Positions 36,179 to 46,276 of a stretch of 64,000 nt of DNA are shown in pieces. The stretch lies in contig CALWXC010000001.1 of assembly GCA_944385415.1 (NCBI GenBank), forward strand, positions 62,001-126,000, given 5' to 3'. How positions within the stretch are numbered: the stretch's first letter is position 1; each line of letters begins with the position of its first letter. Origin of the DNA: an uncultured Oscillospiraceae bacterium. Lineage in GTDB: Bacteria > Bacillota > Clostridia > Oscillospirales > Oscillospiraceae. A program made the position numbers and the translations under genes. Below the pieces are notes generated by a model, which saw nothing but the letters and a program-made list of their open reading frames with translations, was not told where the DNA came from and ran no database searches.

Positions 36179-36205
36179 ATTATAGCATTCGTTGTGTTAT
36201 AATCC
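36179..36205. promoter_or_regulatory. Divergent promoter region between the HAD gene and secA
   Basis: The AT-rich interval holds a plus-strand -10 TATAAT (36198-36203) for secA and a minus-strand TATAAT (36179-36184) for the HAD-TSUP pair. Neither has a clear -35 hexamer at 16-18 nt, so both calls rest on the -10 elements. Confidence 0.45.
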
Positions 36206-36275
36206 TTTGATGAAAATTTTTTTATAATGCGATTTCATGCCGTTTCGGCATTTGATAACGAAAGGTGAAACAGCA

Positions 36276-39026
36276 ATGGGTTTTTTGGACAAGATTTTCG
36301 GTTCCCACTCCGAGCGGGAGCTCAAGCGGCTTGAGAAGACCGTCAAGGCGGTCATGGACCTGGAGGAAGAATACCGGCAGCTGACCGACGAGCAGCTGAA
36401 GCATAAGACCGTGGAGTTCCGGGAGCGGCTGGACAAGGGCGAGACGTTGGACGACCTGCTGCCCGAGGCCTTCGCCACGGTCCGGGAGGCTTCGGACCGC
36501 GTGCTGGGTATGCGTCCCTACCGGGTTCAGGTCATCGGCGGCATCGTGCTGCATCAGGGCCGCATTGCCGAAATGCGCACCGGTGAAGGTAAAACCCTGG
36601 TGGCCATTCTGCCCTCCTACCTCAACGCCCTGACGGGCAAAGGCGTCCATGTGGTCACCGTCAACGACTATCTGGCCCGCCGTGACTCCGAGTGGATGGG
36701 CAAGGTCCATCGCTTCCTGGGTCTGAAAGTGGGCCTCATCGTCCACGGTCTCAACAGCGACCAGCGCCGCGAGGCCTACAACGCCGATATCACCTACTGC
36801 ACCAACAACGAACTGGGCTTCGACTACCTCCGCGACAACATGGCCATCTACAAGCAGGAGCAGGTCCAGCGGGAGCACAACTTCGTCATCGTCGACGAGG
36901 TGGACTCCATCCTTATCGACGAGGCCCGTACCCCCCTGATTATTTCCGGCAAGGGCGACGACTCCTCCAAGCTCTATGAGATGACCGACTTCCTGGTCAG
37001 CCGCATGAAGAAGCAGGTCTTTGCCAAGACCGACAGCAAGGAAGCCATGGACGATCTGGACTGCGACTACATCGTGGACGAGAAGGAGCGTACCGTGTCC
37101 CTGACGGCCAAGGGCATCAAGAAGGTGGAGGAGTTCTTCCAGATTGAGAACCTGTCCGACATCGAGAACACCACCATTTCCCACCACGTCAACCAGGCCA
37201 TGAAGGCCCGGGGTCTCATGAAGCGGGACATTGACTATGTGGTCAAGGACAATGAGGTCATCATTGTCGACGAGTTCACCGGCCGTCTCATGTACGGCCG
37301 CCGCTACAACGAGGGTCTCCATCAGGCCATCGAAGCCAAGGAAGGCGTCAAGGTCGCCGGAGAGAGCAAGACCCTGGCCACCATCACCTTCCAGAACTTC
37401 TTCCGTCTCTACGCCAAGCTGTCCGGTATGACCGGTACAGCCACCACTGAGGCCGAGGAGTTCGGCACCATCTACAACCTGGATATTGTGGAGATTCCCA
37501 CCAATCTGCCCGTGGCCCGTATCGACAACCCCGACGCCGTCTACAAGACCGAGGCCGGCAAGTTCCGGGCCGTCATCAATCAGGTCAAGACCTGCCACGA
37601 AAAGGGTCAGCCGGTTTTGGTGGGCACTGTGTCCATCGAAAAGTCCGAGCTGCTGTCCCATCTGCTCAAGCGGGAGGGCATTCCCCATACGGTGCTGAAC
37701 GCCAAGCACCACGAGAAGGAAGCCGAAATCGTGGCCCAGGCCGGTAAGCTGGGCGCCGTTACCATCGCCACCAACATGGCCGGTCGTGGTACCGATATCA
37801 TGCTGGGCGGTAACGCCGAGTATCTGGCCAAGAGCGAGCTGCGCAAGAGCGGCATGAGCGAGGAGCTGCTGGCCGAGGCCAACGCCTTCTCCGAGACCGA
37901 TGACGAGGAAATCCTGGCCGCCCGCGCCGCCTACAATGAGGCTGTGGCCCGTCACAAGGAGCAGATTGCCGCCGAGTCCGAAAAGGTCCGCGCCGCCGGT
38001 GGTCTGTTCATCATCGGCACCGAGCGCCACGAGTCCCGCCGGATTGATAACCAGCTCCGCGGCCGTGCCGGCCGTCAGGGCGACCCCGGCGAGACCCGGT
38101 TCTATCTGTCCCTGGAGGACGATATCATGCGTCTCTTTGGCGGCGACCGTATGGACCGCCTCAAGGGCATGATGGATAAGCTGGGCATTGACGATGATAC
38201 GCCCATTGACGCCAAGATTCTCTCCGGCGCCATTGAAAACGCCCAGAAGACCGTGGAAAGCCGCAACTTCCAGGTCCGTAAGAACGTGCTGCAATACGAC
38301 GATGTCATGAACACCCAGAGAAAGGTCATCTACGAGCAGCGCGAGCAGGTGCTGGACGGTACCGATTTGCAGAAGACCATCCAGGGCATGCTGGACTATG
38401 TGGTCAACACCCAGGTCAACGACGCCTTCGGCGGCAATGCCCATCTGGAGAGCGCGGAGCAGTTCGAGTCGCTGCTGCGCCACTTTGAAAACATCTACTT
38501 CCTCAAGGGCGCCTATGCTCCGGAGAATCCCACGGCTCTGGATGCCGACACCATGGCATCGGAGATTCTGGCCCTGTGTACCAAGACCTACGAGGAAAAG
38601 GAAGCGGCCTATACCTCCAAGGTCATGCGCGAACTGGAGCGGGTTATCATGCTCCGCGTGGTGGACGAATACTGGATGGATCACATCGACGCCATGACCG
38701 ATCTGCGCCAGGGCATCGTCCTGCGGGCCTACGGCCAGCAGGACCCCGTGGTGGAGTACAAGCGCGAGGGCTACGAGATGTTCGAGGGCATGATCAACGC
38801 CATCAAGGAGGAGACCATTCGCCGTCTGTTCCTGGTGCGCATCCAGCCCCAGCAGGAAATCCGCCGCGAAAAGGTGGCTACGGTCACCTACGAGGGCGGC
38901 GCCGACGAAAATGTGGTCCAGCAGCCCACATCCAAAAAGGCCAAGGTGGGCCGCAACGATCCCTGCCCCTGCGGCAGCGGCAAGAAGTATAAGAACTGCT
39001 GCCTGGACAAGGATCTGAACGGATGA
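36276..39026 (+). CDS. secA: Preprotein translocase ATPase SecA
   Basis: SecA drives secretory proteins through SecYEG. The 916 residues contain NBD1 with Walker [16 protein letters not shown] and the [18 protein letters not shown] box, the preprotein cross-linking domain, NBD2 with [14 protein letters not shown] and the [17 protein letters not shown] segment, the helical wing, and a C-terminal zinc motif [13 protein letters not shown] that binds SecB or ribosomes. ATG at 36276 follows GAAAGGTGAAACAGCA; the open frame extends 13 codons upstream without homology. The stop overlaps pgeF by ATGA. Confidence 0.97.
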   Translation: MGFLDKIFGSHSERELKRLEKTVKAVMDLEEEYRQLTDEQLKHKTVEFRERLDKGETLDDLLPEAFATVREASDRVLGMRPYRVQVIGGIVLHQGRIAEMRTGEGKTLVAILPSYLNALTGKGVHVVTVNDYLARRDSEWMGKVHRFLGLKVGLIVHGLNSDQRREAYNADITYCTNNELGFDYLRDNMAIYKQEQVQREHNFVIVDEVDSILIDEARTPLIISGKGDDSSKLYEMTDFLVSRMKKQVFAKTDSKEAMDDLDCDYIVDEKERTVSLTAKGIKKVEEFFQIENLSDIENTTISHHVNQAMKARGLMKRDIDYVVKDNEVIIVDEFTGRLMYGRRYNEGLHQAIEAKEGVKVAGESKTLATITFQNFFRLYAKLSGMTGTATTEAEEFGTIYNLDIVEIPTNLPVARIDNPDAVYKTEAGKFRAVINQVKTCHEKGQPVLVGTVSIEKSELLSHLLKREGIPHTVLNAKHHEKEAEIVAQAGKLGAVTIATNMAGRGTDIMLGGNAEYLAKSELRKSGMSEELLAEANAFSETDDEEILAARAAYNEAVARHKEQIAAESEKVRAAGGLFIIGTERHESRRIDNQLRGRAGRQGDPGETRFYLSLEDDIMRLFGGDRMDRLKGMMDKLGIDDDTPIDAKILSGAIENAQKTVESRNFQVRKNVLQYDDVMNTQRKVIYEQREQVLDGTDLQKTIQGMLDYVVNTQVNDAFGGNAHLESAEQFESLLRHFENIYFLKGAYAPENPTALDADTMASEILALCTKTYEEKEAAYTSKVMRELERVIMLRVVDEYWMDHIDAMTDLRQGIVLRAYGQQDPVVEYKREGYEMFEGMINAIKEETIRRLFLVRIQPQQEIRREKVATVTYEGGADENVVQQPTSKKAKVGRNDPCPCGSGKKYKNCCLDKDLNG

Positions 39027-39808
39027 GGTATGAACCGATCACGGTGGGGGGCTTCGTGTCCCCCCATCGTTTTACAGACCGCTTCGGCGGCGTCAGCACC
39101 GGCCATCTTTCCAGCCTGAACCTGGGATTCAGCCGGGGTGACGACCGGGAGAATGTCCTGGAGAACCACCGCCGGTTGGCCAAGGCCGTGGGCTATGACG
39201 TAGAAAAACTGGTCTGCACCCACCAAATCCACACGGACACGGTCCGGGTGGTGACGGAGGCCGATTGGGGCCAGGGCGTCTTTCACAGCCCCGCGCCGGA
39301 GTGTGACGGTCTGGTGACCGACGTCCCCGGCACGGCGGTCATGGCCTTTGGGGCCGACTGCACCGTGACGCTGCTGGAGGACCCGGTCACCGGCGCCGTG
39401 GGCGCGGTCCATGCCGGATGGCGCGGCACGGCTTTGGGTATTGTGGCCAAGGCCGTGGACACCATGGTGTCCGCCTTCGGCAGCCGTCGGGAGGACATTC
39501 GGGCCTGTATCGGCCCGTGCATCCAGCGCTGCTGCTTCGAGACCCGGTCCGATGTGCCGGAGGCCATGCTGAACGCTCTGGGCGACGACGCCCGGATCGC
39601 CATTGAGGACCACGGCGACGGCACCTACCATGTGGATTTGGTGGACTTGAATACCATTTGGCTGAAACGGGCCGGAATCGTGGAGCCCTGGGCGCTGCCC
39701 TATTGCACGGCCTGCGACACGGAGCGGTTCTGGTCCCATCGAAAGGTGGGCGACCGCCGGGGCGTCCAGGCGGGCGTCATTGTGTGTACCGGAGGGAAGA
39801 TGCCATGA
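39023..39808 (+). CDS. pgeF: PgeF/YfiH-family protein (laccase domain, peptidoglycan editing)
   Basis: The 261-residue protein has the marks of the DUF152 family: [14 protein letters not shown] with a metal His, [34 protein letters not shown] with the Cys and His ligands, and [14 protein letters not shown]. Members have been assigned polyphenol oxidase, adenosine phosphorylase/deaminase and muropeptide-editing roles. The physiological role here is open. It overlaps secA and the following lipoprotein gene by ATGA at each end, suggesting one transcript. Confidence 0.9.
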   Translation: MRYEPITVGGFVSPHRFTDRFGGVSTGHLSSLNLGFSRGDDRENVLENHRRLAKAVGYDVEKLVCTHQIHTDTVRVVTEADWGQGVFHSPAPECDGLVTDVPGTAVMAFGADCTVTLLEDPVTGAVGAVHAGWRGTALGIVAKAVDTMVSAFGSRREDIRACIGPCIQRCCFETRSDVPEAMLNALGDDARIAIEDHGDGTYHVDLVDLNTIWLKRAGIVEPWALPYCTACDTERFWSHRKVGDRRGVQAGVIVCTGGKMP

Positions 39809-41337
39809 GCCGCAAGCTGCGACTGGGAGCGCTGCTGCTGACGTTCTGCCTGCTGGTGGGCTGCGGCCTTCCGGTGGCGGAGGAAGCGGAGGAACCGGCG
39901 GCGGAAACCGTGGTGGAAGAGACGAAGCCCGAGGAGAAAACCCCCTTCGGTCTGGCCTGGGAGCCGGACGAAACGCTGAACCCCTACGACTGCATGGTGC
40001 TGAGCAACCGGACGGTGTTGTCCCTGCTCTACGAACCGCTGTTTACAGTCAATGCCGATTTTACAGCCACGCCGTATCTGTGCGAAAGTCTCACCAGCTC
40101 CGGCGACGGCCGCACCCATACGCTGACGCTGCGCCAGGGCGTGACCTTTTCCAACGGGACAGCCCTGACGGCGGCCGATGCGGCGGCGTCTATCCGGGCG
40201 GCCCAGAACAGCGATTATTACGGCAGCCGTCTCCAGGATATCCTGTCGGTGCAGGCCACCGGGGATTTGCAGCTGACCATCACCACCGGGTCGGCCTGCG
40301 GCTCTCTGTCGTCGCTGCTCAATGTGTATGTGGTCCAGGCGGCCACCACGGGGGATACCATTCCCGTGGGAACCGGACCCTACCGCTGTGACGGGACCCA
40401 GCTGCTGCAAGCCGACTGGTGGCGGGAGACGAAACCGCCGGTTTCTGAGGAGACCATCAGACTGGTGTCCGTGGACTCCGCTGCCGATATTCGGGACTCC
40501 TTTGAGCGGGGAGACATCACGCTGGTCTGTGCCGACCCCAACGCAGGCGCCCAGCTGACGTATCACACGGACTACGAACTTTGGAACAACAACACCACCG
40601 TCTTGCAATATGTGGGCTTCAACCTCAGCAGCCCCGTCTTTGCCTATACGCCGGTGCGGACGGCGGTGACCCATGCCCTGGACCGGGATGCCATCATCTC
40701 CAATACGGCCCTGGGCTTTGCCACGGCGGCAACGCTTCCGGCCTCGTCCCGGTGGGACGGGTACGACCAGAAGTTGGCCGCCAAGTACGATTATGACGAA
40801 GCGGCGTTCGAGAAAATTCTCGAGTCGTCGGAGATCCGGGACTATGACGAGGACGGCGTTTTGGAGCTCTATACCGGCAGCGGTACCCAGTCTTTGAAAG
40901 GGACGATGCTGGTGTGCAATACGTCGGAGCAGCGGGTGGCGGCGGCCCAGATGGTGGCCGATACCCTCAACAGCCGGGGGTTTGATCTGACCATCAAATC
41001 CCTGGACTACGATGAATACGTCTACGCCCTGCGGACCGGCAGCTATGACCTCTACTACGGGGAGGTGCGGCTGCGGCCGGACTTTGATCTCAGCGGCTTT
41101 TTCGACGCGTCGGGCAGTCTCAGCTATGGCGGTATGGCCGACGGAACATTGGCAACCCTCTGCGACCGGGCCGTGGAGAACATCGGCAACGTCTATGAGC
41201 TCCATTCGGAAATCATGTCCCGTGGAATGCTCTGTCCCATCCTCTGCAAGACGTATGCTATCTATTCGGGACGCGGCCGCGTCACCAATTTGAATCCCTG
41301 CCTGGATGGCGTCTTTACGTTGCCTTATGGAGAATAA
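39805..41337 (+). CDS. ABC-type peptide/nickel solute-binding lipoprotein (SBP family 5)
   Basis: The 510-residue protein has a lipoprotein signal (LLLTFCLLVGCG, lipidated Cys about residue 20), an acidic Glu/Ala linker, and the extracellular solute-binding family 5 fold: LNPYDCMVLSNRTVLSLLYEPL, LTLRQGVTFSNGTALTAADAA, VGTGPYRCDG and FAYTPVRTAVTHALDRDAII. No permease or ATPase genes adjoin it, so it must work with a transporter encoded elsewhere or act as an orphan. ATG at 39805 follows GGAGGGAAGATGCC and overlaps the pgeF stop. Confidence 0.9.
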   Translation: MSRKLRLGALLLTFCLLVGCGLPVAEEAEEPAAETVVEETKPEEKTPFGLAWEPDETLNPYDCMVLSNRTVLSLLYEPLFTVNADFTATPYLCESLTSSGDGRTHTLTLRQGVTFSNGTALTAADAAASIRAAQNSDYYGSRLQDILSVQATGDLQLTITTGSACGSLSSLLNVYVVQAATTGDTIPVGTGPYRCDGTQLLQADWWRETKPPVSEETIRLVSVDSAADIRDSFERGDITLVCADPNAGAQLTYHTDYELWNNNTTVLQYVGFNLSSPVFAYTPVRTAVTHALDRDAIISNTALGFATAATLPASSRWDGYDQKLAAKYDYDEAAFEKILESSEIRDYDEDGVLELYTGSGTQSLKGTMLVCNTSEQRVAAAQMVADTLNSRGFDLTIKSLDYDEYVYALRTGSYDLYYGEVRLRPDFDLSGFFDASGSLSYGGMADGTLATLCDRAVENIGNVYELHSEIMSRGMLCPILCKTYAIYSGRGRVTNLNPCLDGVFTLPYGE

Positions 41338-41367
41338 TTCGGCAGTCGGGGCTTTTGAAAAACGTAT

Positions 41368-41414
41368 AAAAACTGCGTGGGGGAGATTCGGTATCTCCTG
41401 CACGCAGTTTTTTT
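41368..41414 (+). terminator. Intrinsic terminator after the secA-pgeF-lipoprotein unit
   Basis: Stem AAACTGCGTG (41370-41379) pairs with CACGCAGTTT (41401-41410). The loop itself contains a small GGAGAT/GTATCTCC hairpin. A run of T follows to 41414. Confidence 0.8.
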
Positions 41415-41796
41415 ATGGTCGGCAGAGTGTCACAAAATCGCTCTGATGGAGAGAAAGCAAAAACCATGCGGCGGGGGTAGCCTTGCTTCTCGTCTACGCT
41501 CAATCGTCCGCCAGTGGGCGACGAAAAAACCAATTCCACACGCCGAGCTGGGAATTTTATAAAAAGGGTGTTGCACGCTGCAACGCCATTTTTATGCGAA
41601 GTACGGCAAAAACGCGTTCCCCACAAGCTGACGTGTGCGTTATAACTGGAATTGTGACACACACGTTTTTTGTCGTTTTGTCCATGACTGAACGACGGCC
41701 GCAGGCCCGGCGGAATGGCCGGAAAACTATAAAGACGTATAAAATATTCATACATGGAGATGATTTACAATATAGTCAAACAAAGTAAATTTGTTG
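41415..41796. other. Intergenic stretch without a recognised gene
   Basis: Small open frames in both directions lack ribosome-binding sites and homology. A weak ACGTGTG/CACACGT inverted repeat followed by six T (about 41,630-41,676) may be another terminator. From about 41,730 the base composition turns sharply AT-rich and stays so up to the chemotaxis receptor gene at 41,973. Confidence 0.5.
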
Positions 41797-41825
41797 TTGA
41801 TTTTTGTGGAAAAATGTTGTAAAAT
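41797..41825 (+). promoter_or_regulatory. sigma70-type promoter of the chemotaxis receptor gene
   Basis: TTGATT (41797-41802), 17-nt spacer, TAAAAT (41820-41825). The resulting leader is about 140 bases and strongly AT-rich, unlike other leaders in the window. No riboswitch fold was recognised in it. Confidence 0.6.
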
Positions 41826-41972
41826 GGATCAGCTTGATGTTTATTTGAATGCTGAATAAATTTTGAATAAGAAAACATTTTCTTCGATTTTGTATATTTT
41901 TCATCAAATAAATGTTTTTTTATTATAGCTTCGAATATCTTATCTCAGCAAAAAATGGAACAAGGAGGAATC

Positions 41973-44105
41973 ATGGTAACTATGGGGTCTGAGAGAGGCG
42001 CACAGAGGAGAAATTACCGGTTGGGTGTCAGCGGGAAAATGATACTCAACGTTGCGGTGCCGACGACGGTCATTCTTCTTTTGCTGGCAGTGATTGTGAC
42101 GGTGTCGGTGATCAATACGGTGTGGGGACTGAAAAACAAAGATATTGAAAACCAGATGGAGGCTGTGTCCAATCAGGTGACGCAGTATTTTGAACCGTAC
42201 TTTGTCAGTGGGGAATTTGTCGCCGACCGGACTTCCGTCAAGGAGATTTTCGCGGAGATGGAGCGGAGTCCGGCTACATACCAGTTTGAGAAATCGGACT
42301 TGTTCCAGTCGGTCATGCGCGATCTGCAATACGCCGACACGGTGGGAGGAGAAGCGGTGCAGAGCGTGTGGATTGCCGGTGTGAACAACAGTCAGGCCAT
42401 CCAGTCTGACGGATTTATTACAGATGAGTCCTTTGATATCACGCAGAGAGTTTGGTATCAGCTGTTGGAGCAGAATCCCGGTGTCAGCATTCTGACGCCG
42501 GCCTATCAGGATGCGTCCACGGGCAATCTGGTGGTCACCGCCGCCATGCCCTATACCGACGCGTCCGGAACTATGGTGGGTGTCATCGGTTTTGACCTTT
42601 CCCTGGATAATCTGATGGAATTTTTCAGCCAGATCACCATTGGCGAGCAGGGCTATATCACGGTTTACGATTCGGATCAGAATATCATCTACCATCCCAA
42701 CAGCTCCATGCTTATGAGCAATCTGCGGGATGTCCAGTATTCCGATAACATGCGGAACCTGCTGGAGAATCAGGAAAGCAGCAAGGTCGTCCATTATCAG
42801 CGGGATGCGACCAACTTCTACGGCGGTACCCGGTTCATTGAACTGTATCACTGGACGGTGCTGGCCTGTATGCCGGGCAGCGAATATATGCAGGAGACCA
42901 CCTCCATTTTCCTGATCCTGGTGGTAGGCTTTGTGCTCTGTATCGTCATTACGGCGCTGATCTGCCTGTTCCGGACCAAGGCCCTGGTCAAACCCCTGCA
43001 AACCATTGGCCGTGTCGCGGCAAACGTGGAGAAGGGCAATCTGGATACGGAGATTCGCCGGAGCACCAACGATGAAATCGGTGATCTGGAAGATACCTTT
43101 GCGGCCATGCAGACCAATCTGAAAAACATCATCGCGGATATTGCCACGGTGCTGAAGGGCATTTCCAACAAGGATTTGACGGTGAAGACAAGAGCCGAAT
43201 ACCATGGCGATTTTGTGTCCATCCGCGATTCCCTGCAAGGGATTACCGTGGCCATGAACGATACCATGTCCCAGGTGCGGGAGGCCGCCGCCCAGGTGGA
43301 CGCCGGTTCCACCCAGGTGTCCAACGGCGCCCAGGCGTTGGCCCAGGGCACCACAGAGCAGGCCAGCTCCGTGGAGGAGCTTTCCGCCACGGCCCAGGAG
43401 ATCTCCGACAAGATCAACAATACGGCGGACCGGGCCGATCTGGCTAAAAAACAGACCTTGGCCGCCAAGGACAGTCTGGACAGAAGCAGCTCCAAGATGC
43501 AGGAGTTGGTCAAGGCCATGAATCAGATCCAGAGCACCTCCGGACAGATACAGGGCATCATCAAAACCATCGACGACATCGCGTTCCAGACCAACATTCT
43601 GGCGCTGAACGCGGCGGTGGAAGCCGCCCGGGCCGGTACGGCGGGCAAAGGCTTTGCTGTTGTGGCCGATGAAGTGCGCAGCCTGGCCGGAAAGTCCGCC
43701 GAAGCATCCCAGTCCACCCAGGAGTTGATCCGGGCTTCCATTGAAGCGGTGGAAAAGGGCAATGTATTGGTGGAGGATACCGCCAAGGACATGGAGGAGA
43801 CGGCGGCCAACGCCAGTCTGGTTATGGAGTCCATTGTGGAGATTGCCCAGGACGCCATCCAGGAGGCGGACGCTGTCAAGAATATCACCAAGGGCCTGGA
43901 GCAGATTTCCAGCGTGGTGCAGACCAACGCCGCCACGGCGGAGGAAAGCGCCGCATCCAGCGAGGAACTCTCCGGTCAGGCCAGCATTCTCGAAAGTCTC
44001 ATGACGCAATTCAAACTGGCTCGGGAGCTGTACGAGCCCAGCCAACCGGCAGTGGCGTCGGAACCTGCGGCTGTGCCGTCCTCCATGTACTACGATAAGT
44101 ATTGA
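41973..44105 (+). CDS. Methyl-accepting chemotaxis protein with Cache-type sensor
   Basis: The 710-residue protein has a first membrane helix at about 24-48, an extracellular double-Cache-like sensor to about 310 ([53 protein letters not shown]), a second helix at about 311-332, a HAMP domain to about 390, and a long signalling coiled coil. The CheA-binding tip [20 protein letters not shown] is near 533-555. There is no C-terminal CheR pentapeptide. ATG at 41973 follows AAGGAGGAATC. No other chemotaxis gene is nearby; the ligand is unknown. Confidence 0.93.
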   Translation: MVTMGSERGAQRRNYRLGVSGKMILNVAVPTTVILLLLAVIVTVSVINTVWGLKNKDIENQMEAVSNQVTQYFEPYFVSGEFVADRTSVKEIFAEMERSPATYQFEKSDLFQSVMRDLQYADTVGGEAVQSVWIAGVNNSQAIQSDGFITDESFDITQRVWYQLLEQNPGVSILTPAYQDASTGNLVVTAAMPYTDASGTMVGVIGFDLSLDNLMEFFSQITIGEQGYITVYDSDQNIIYHPNSSMLMSNLRDVQYSDNMRNLLENQESSKVVHYQRDATNFYGGTRFIELYHWTVLACMPGSEYMQETTSIFLILVVGFVLCIVITALICLFRTKALVKPLQTIGRVAANVEKGNLDTEIRRSTNDEIGDLEDTFAAMQTNLKNIIADIATVLKGISNKDLTVKTRAEYHGDFVSIRDSLQGITVAMNDTMSQVREAAAQVDAGSTQVSNGAQALAQGTTEQASSVEELSATAQEISDKINNTADRADLAKKQTLAAKDSLDRSSSKMQELVKAMNQIQSTSGQIQGIIKTIDDIAFQTNILALNAAVEAARAGTAGKGFAVVADEVRSLAGKSAEASQSTQELIRASIEAVEKGNVLVEDTAKDMEETAANASLVMESIVEIAQDAIQEADAVKNITKGLEQISSVVQTNAATAEESAASSEELSGQASILESLMTQFKLARELYEPSQPAVASEPAAVPSSMYYDKY

Positions 44106-44164
44106 GAAGTTGATACAACCGGCCGCCGGTACGGACCGAAAACCATGGGACCGGTACCAATTTC

Positions 44165-44416
44165 ATACGGTGTGCAAAGAAGGCCGCCGTCCGCCACCCG
44201 TAAGGGGTGGGGACGGCGGCCTTGCGGCGTTGCCGCGGGAATTGCGCCATCTGCGGATGGCGCTTGGGACGCTTGGGGATTTCGCGCCGTGCGCGGCGCG
44301 GGTGTTTCGCCCGCTGCGGCGGGCGGGAGTTTCGCTGGCTGCGGCCAGCGACCAGAGGCGCTGCCTCTGGACTCCGCGATTTTTTGAAAAAAATCGAGTA
44401 AAACTTTTATCTTTGG
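44165..44416 (+). repeat. Hairpin-array repeat, copy D (three 18-nt modules, different order)
   Basis: It starts with the AGGCCGCCGTCC/GGACGGCGGCCT stem (about 44178-44222), then GCGCCATCTGCGGATGGCGC (44244-44263) and three 18-nt palindromes in the order CGCGCCGTGCGCGGCGCG (44283-44300), CGCCCGCTGCGGCGGGCG (44308-44325) and CGCTGGCTGCGGCCAGCG (44333-44350), with linkers GGTGTTT and GGAGTTT. A CCAGAGGCGCTGCCTCTGG hairpin, CGATTTTTTGAAAAAAATCG (44377-44396) and AGTAAAACTTTTATCTTT end it. The first two modules are swapped relative to copy C. It fills the space between two convergent genes and holds no gene. Confidence 0.88.
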
Positions 44417-44437
44417 GCGTACACATGGGGGCGTGTC

Positions 44438-46276
44438 TTAGCTTAGTTCGGTCATACCATTATACAGATGGTAATATGCGCCGCCCTGCTCCAACAGCTC
44501 GTCATGGTCGCCCCGCTCGATAATCCGGCCATGGTCCAGCACCATAATGGCGTTGGCGTTGCGGACCGTACTGAGCCGGTGGGCAATGACAAACACCGTC
44601 CGGCTCTCCATCAGCCGGTCCATGCCCTTTTCAATGAGCCGCTCGGTCCGGGTGTCGATATTGGACGTGGCTTCGTCGAGAATCAGCACCGGCGGGTCCG
44701 CCACCGCTGCCCGTGCAATGGCCAACAGCTGCCGCTGACCCTGGCTCAGATTGGCCCCGTCGCCGGTGATGACCGTATCATAGCCCTGGGGCAGACGGGT
44801 GATAAAGGAATGGGCGTTGGCGATTTTGGCGGCTTCGATGATTTCTTCCTCTGTGGCGTCCAGCTTGCCGAACCGGATATTATCGGCAATGGTGCCGGAA
44901 AACAGATGGGTGTCCTGAAGGACGATGCCGAGACTGCGCCGCAGGTCCGCTTTGGCAATGTCCCGCACATCGAGACCGTCATAGGTGATGACGCCGCCGT
45001 TGACGTCGTAAAACCGGTTGATCAGGTTGGTGATGGTGGTCTTGCCCGCGCCGGTGGAGCCCACAAAGGCGATTTTCTGCCCCGGCTTGGCGTAGAGACT
45101 GACGCCCTGGAGAATCAGCCGGTCCGGCGTGTAGCCGAAGTCCACATGGTCAAAGCGCACGTCGCCCCGCAGGGGCACCAGGGAGCCGTCCGGTTTCTGC
45201 CAGGCCCAATGGCCCGTCTTTTCCGTGCAGGCTGTCAGCCCTTCCGGCGTCTCCCGGACACAGGTCAGGCGGATTTTGCCCTCGTCCACCTCCGGCTGTT
45301 CCTGCAAGACCGTAAAAATCCGTTCCGCGCCCGCCAGGGCCGACAGCACCATGCCGCTCTGCTGGGTCAGCTGATTGATGGGCAGCGCCGCCTGCCGGAC
45401 AAAGACCAGATAGGTGGCCAGACTGCCCACGTCGGTCATGCCTCGCAGAGCCATCAGACCGCCCAGCACCGCCACAATGGCGTAGTTGATATACGAAATG
45501 CTGACCACTGCCGGAATCTGCGTACCCGCGAAACTCTGGGCGCCGGTGCCCGCTTCCCGCAGCGCTTCGTTATAGGCGGCAAAGCCCTGGAGGTTGGCTT
45601 CCTCGTGGTTGAAAACCTTGACCACCTTCTGACCGCTGACCATTTCCTCAATATAGCCGTCCAGACGGCCCAGATGCTCTTGCTGCCGGGCAAAATACCG
45701 GCGGCTGCGGCGGCTGGAATAGCGGATATACAGGAACATGGCCCCATAGCTGACGGTGACGATCAGGGACAGCTGCCAGTTGAGGACGTACAGCAGCACC
45801 AGCAAGCCCACCACCTGGATAAAGGTCTGGATGACCATGGCGAAGCTGTTGTTCAGGGCGTCGGAAACCGTGTCCACGTCGTTGGTAAAATAGCTCATGG
45901 TGTCGCCGTGGCGGCGGCTGTCGAAAAACGACAGGGGCAGCGTTTGCAGATGGGAAAACAGGTCCCGGCGGATGTCGTAGAGGATTTTTTGGGCGGCCCG
46001 GACCATGGTCTGGGTGTAGCCCAGCGCCGCCAGGACGCCGGTGCCGTAGATGGCCGCGGCAATGATCACGCCCCGGACCAGCGCCGCGCCGTCGCCGCCG
46101 GCCAGACTGTTGACAATGGGCCGGATCATATAGGTGCCCAGCAGATTGGCCAGGGCGCTGACGGCGGCCAGAACGCCTACAATGACCATGAGGACCGTAT
46201 GGCGGCCCATGTAGCGGGCCAGGGAACGGACGGTGCGGCCCAGGTTTTCCGGCCGCTTATTGGTGGGTCTGGCCAT
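44438..46276 (-). CDS. ABC exporter half-transporter, second subunit (MdlB type)
   Basis: The 612-residue protein has six membrane helices (to about residue 330), then an ATPase domain with Walker A IAFVGSTGAGKTTITNLINRFYD, signature LSQGQRQLLAIARA, Walker B PVLILDEATSNID and switch FVIAHRLSTVRNA. A region of about 50 residues between the two domains (ETPEGLTACTEKTGHWAWQK) is an insertion relative to many relatives. It pairs with the upstream half-transporter whose gene it overlaps by 20 bases. Substrate is likely a drug or lipid-like compound, inferred only from family and the MarR gene. Confidence 0.92.
   Translation of the reverse strand: MARPTNKRPENLGRTVRSLARYMGRHTVLMVIVGVLAAVSALANLLGTYMIRPIVNSLAGGDGAALVRGVIIAAAIYGTGVLAALGYTQTMVRAAQKILYDIRRDLFSHLQTLPLSFFDSRRHGDTMSYFTNDVDTVSDALNNSFAMVIQTFIQVVGLLVLLYVLNWQLSLIVTVSYGAMFLYIRYSSRRSRRYFARQQEHLGRLDGYIEEMVSGQKVVKVFNHEEANLQGFAAYNEALREAGTGAQSFAGTQIPAVVSISYINYAIVAVLGGLMALRGMTDVGSLATYLVFVRQAALPINQLTQQSGMVLSALAGAERIFTVLQEQPEVDEGKIRLTCVRETPEGLTACTEKTGHWAWQKPDGSLVPLRGDVRFDHVDFGYTPDRLILQGVSLYAKPGQKIAFVGSTGAGKTTITNLINRFYDVNGGVITYDGLDVRDIAKADLRRSLGIVLQDTHLFSGTIADNIRFGKLDATEEEIIEAAKIANAHSFITRLPQGYDTVITGDGANLSQGQRQLLAIARAAVADPPVLILDEATSNIDTRTERLIEKGMDRLMESRTVFVIAHRLSTVRNANAIMVLDHGRIIERGDHDELLEQGGAYYHLYNGMTELS

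Noticed and set aside
41377..41788. Small genes between the lipoprotein terminator and the chemoreceptor
   Set aside because: Frames of 60-150 codons on both strands lack ribosome-binding sites, and one of them runs back through the terminator hairpin.
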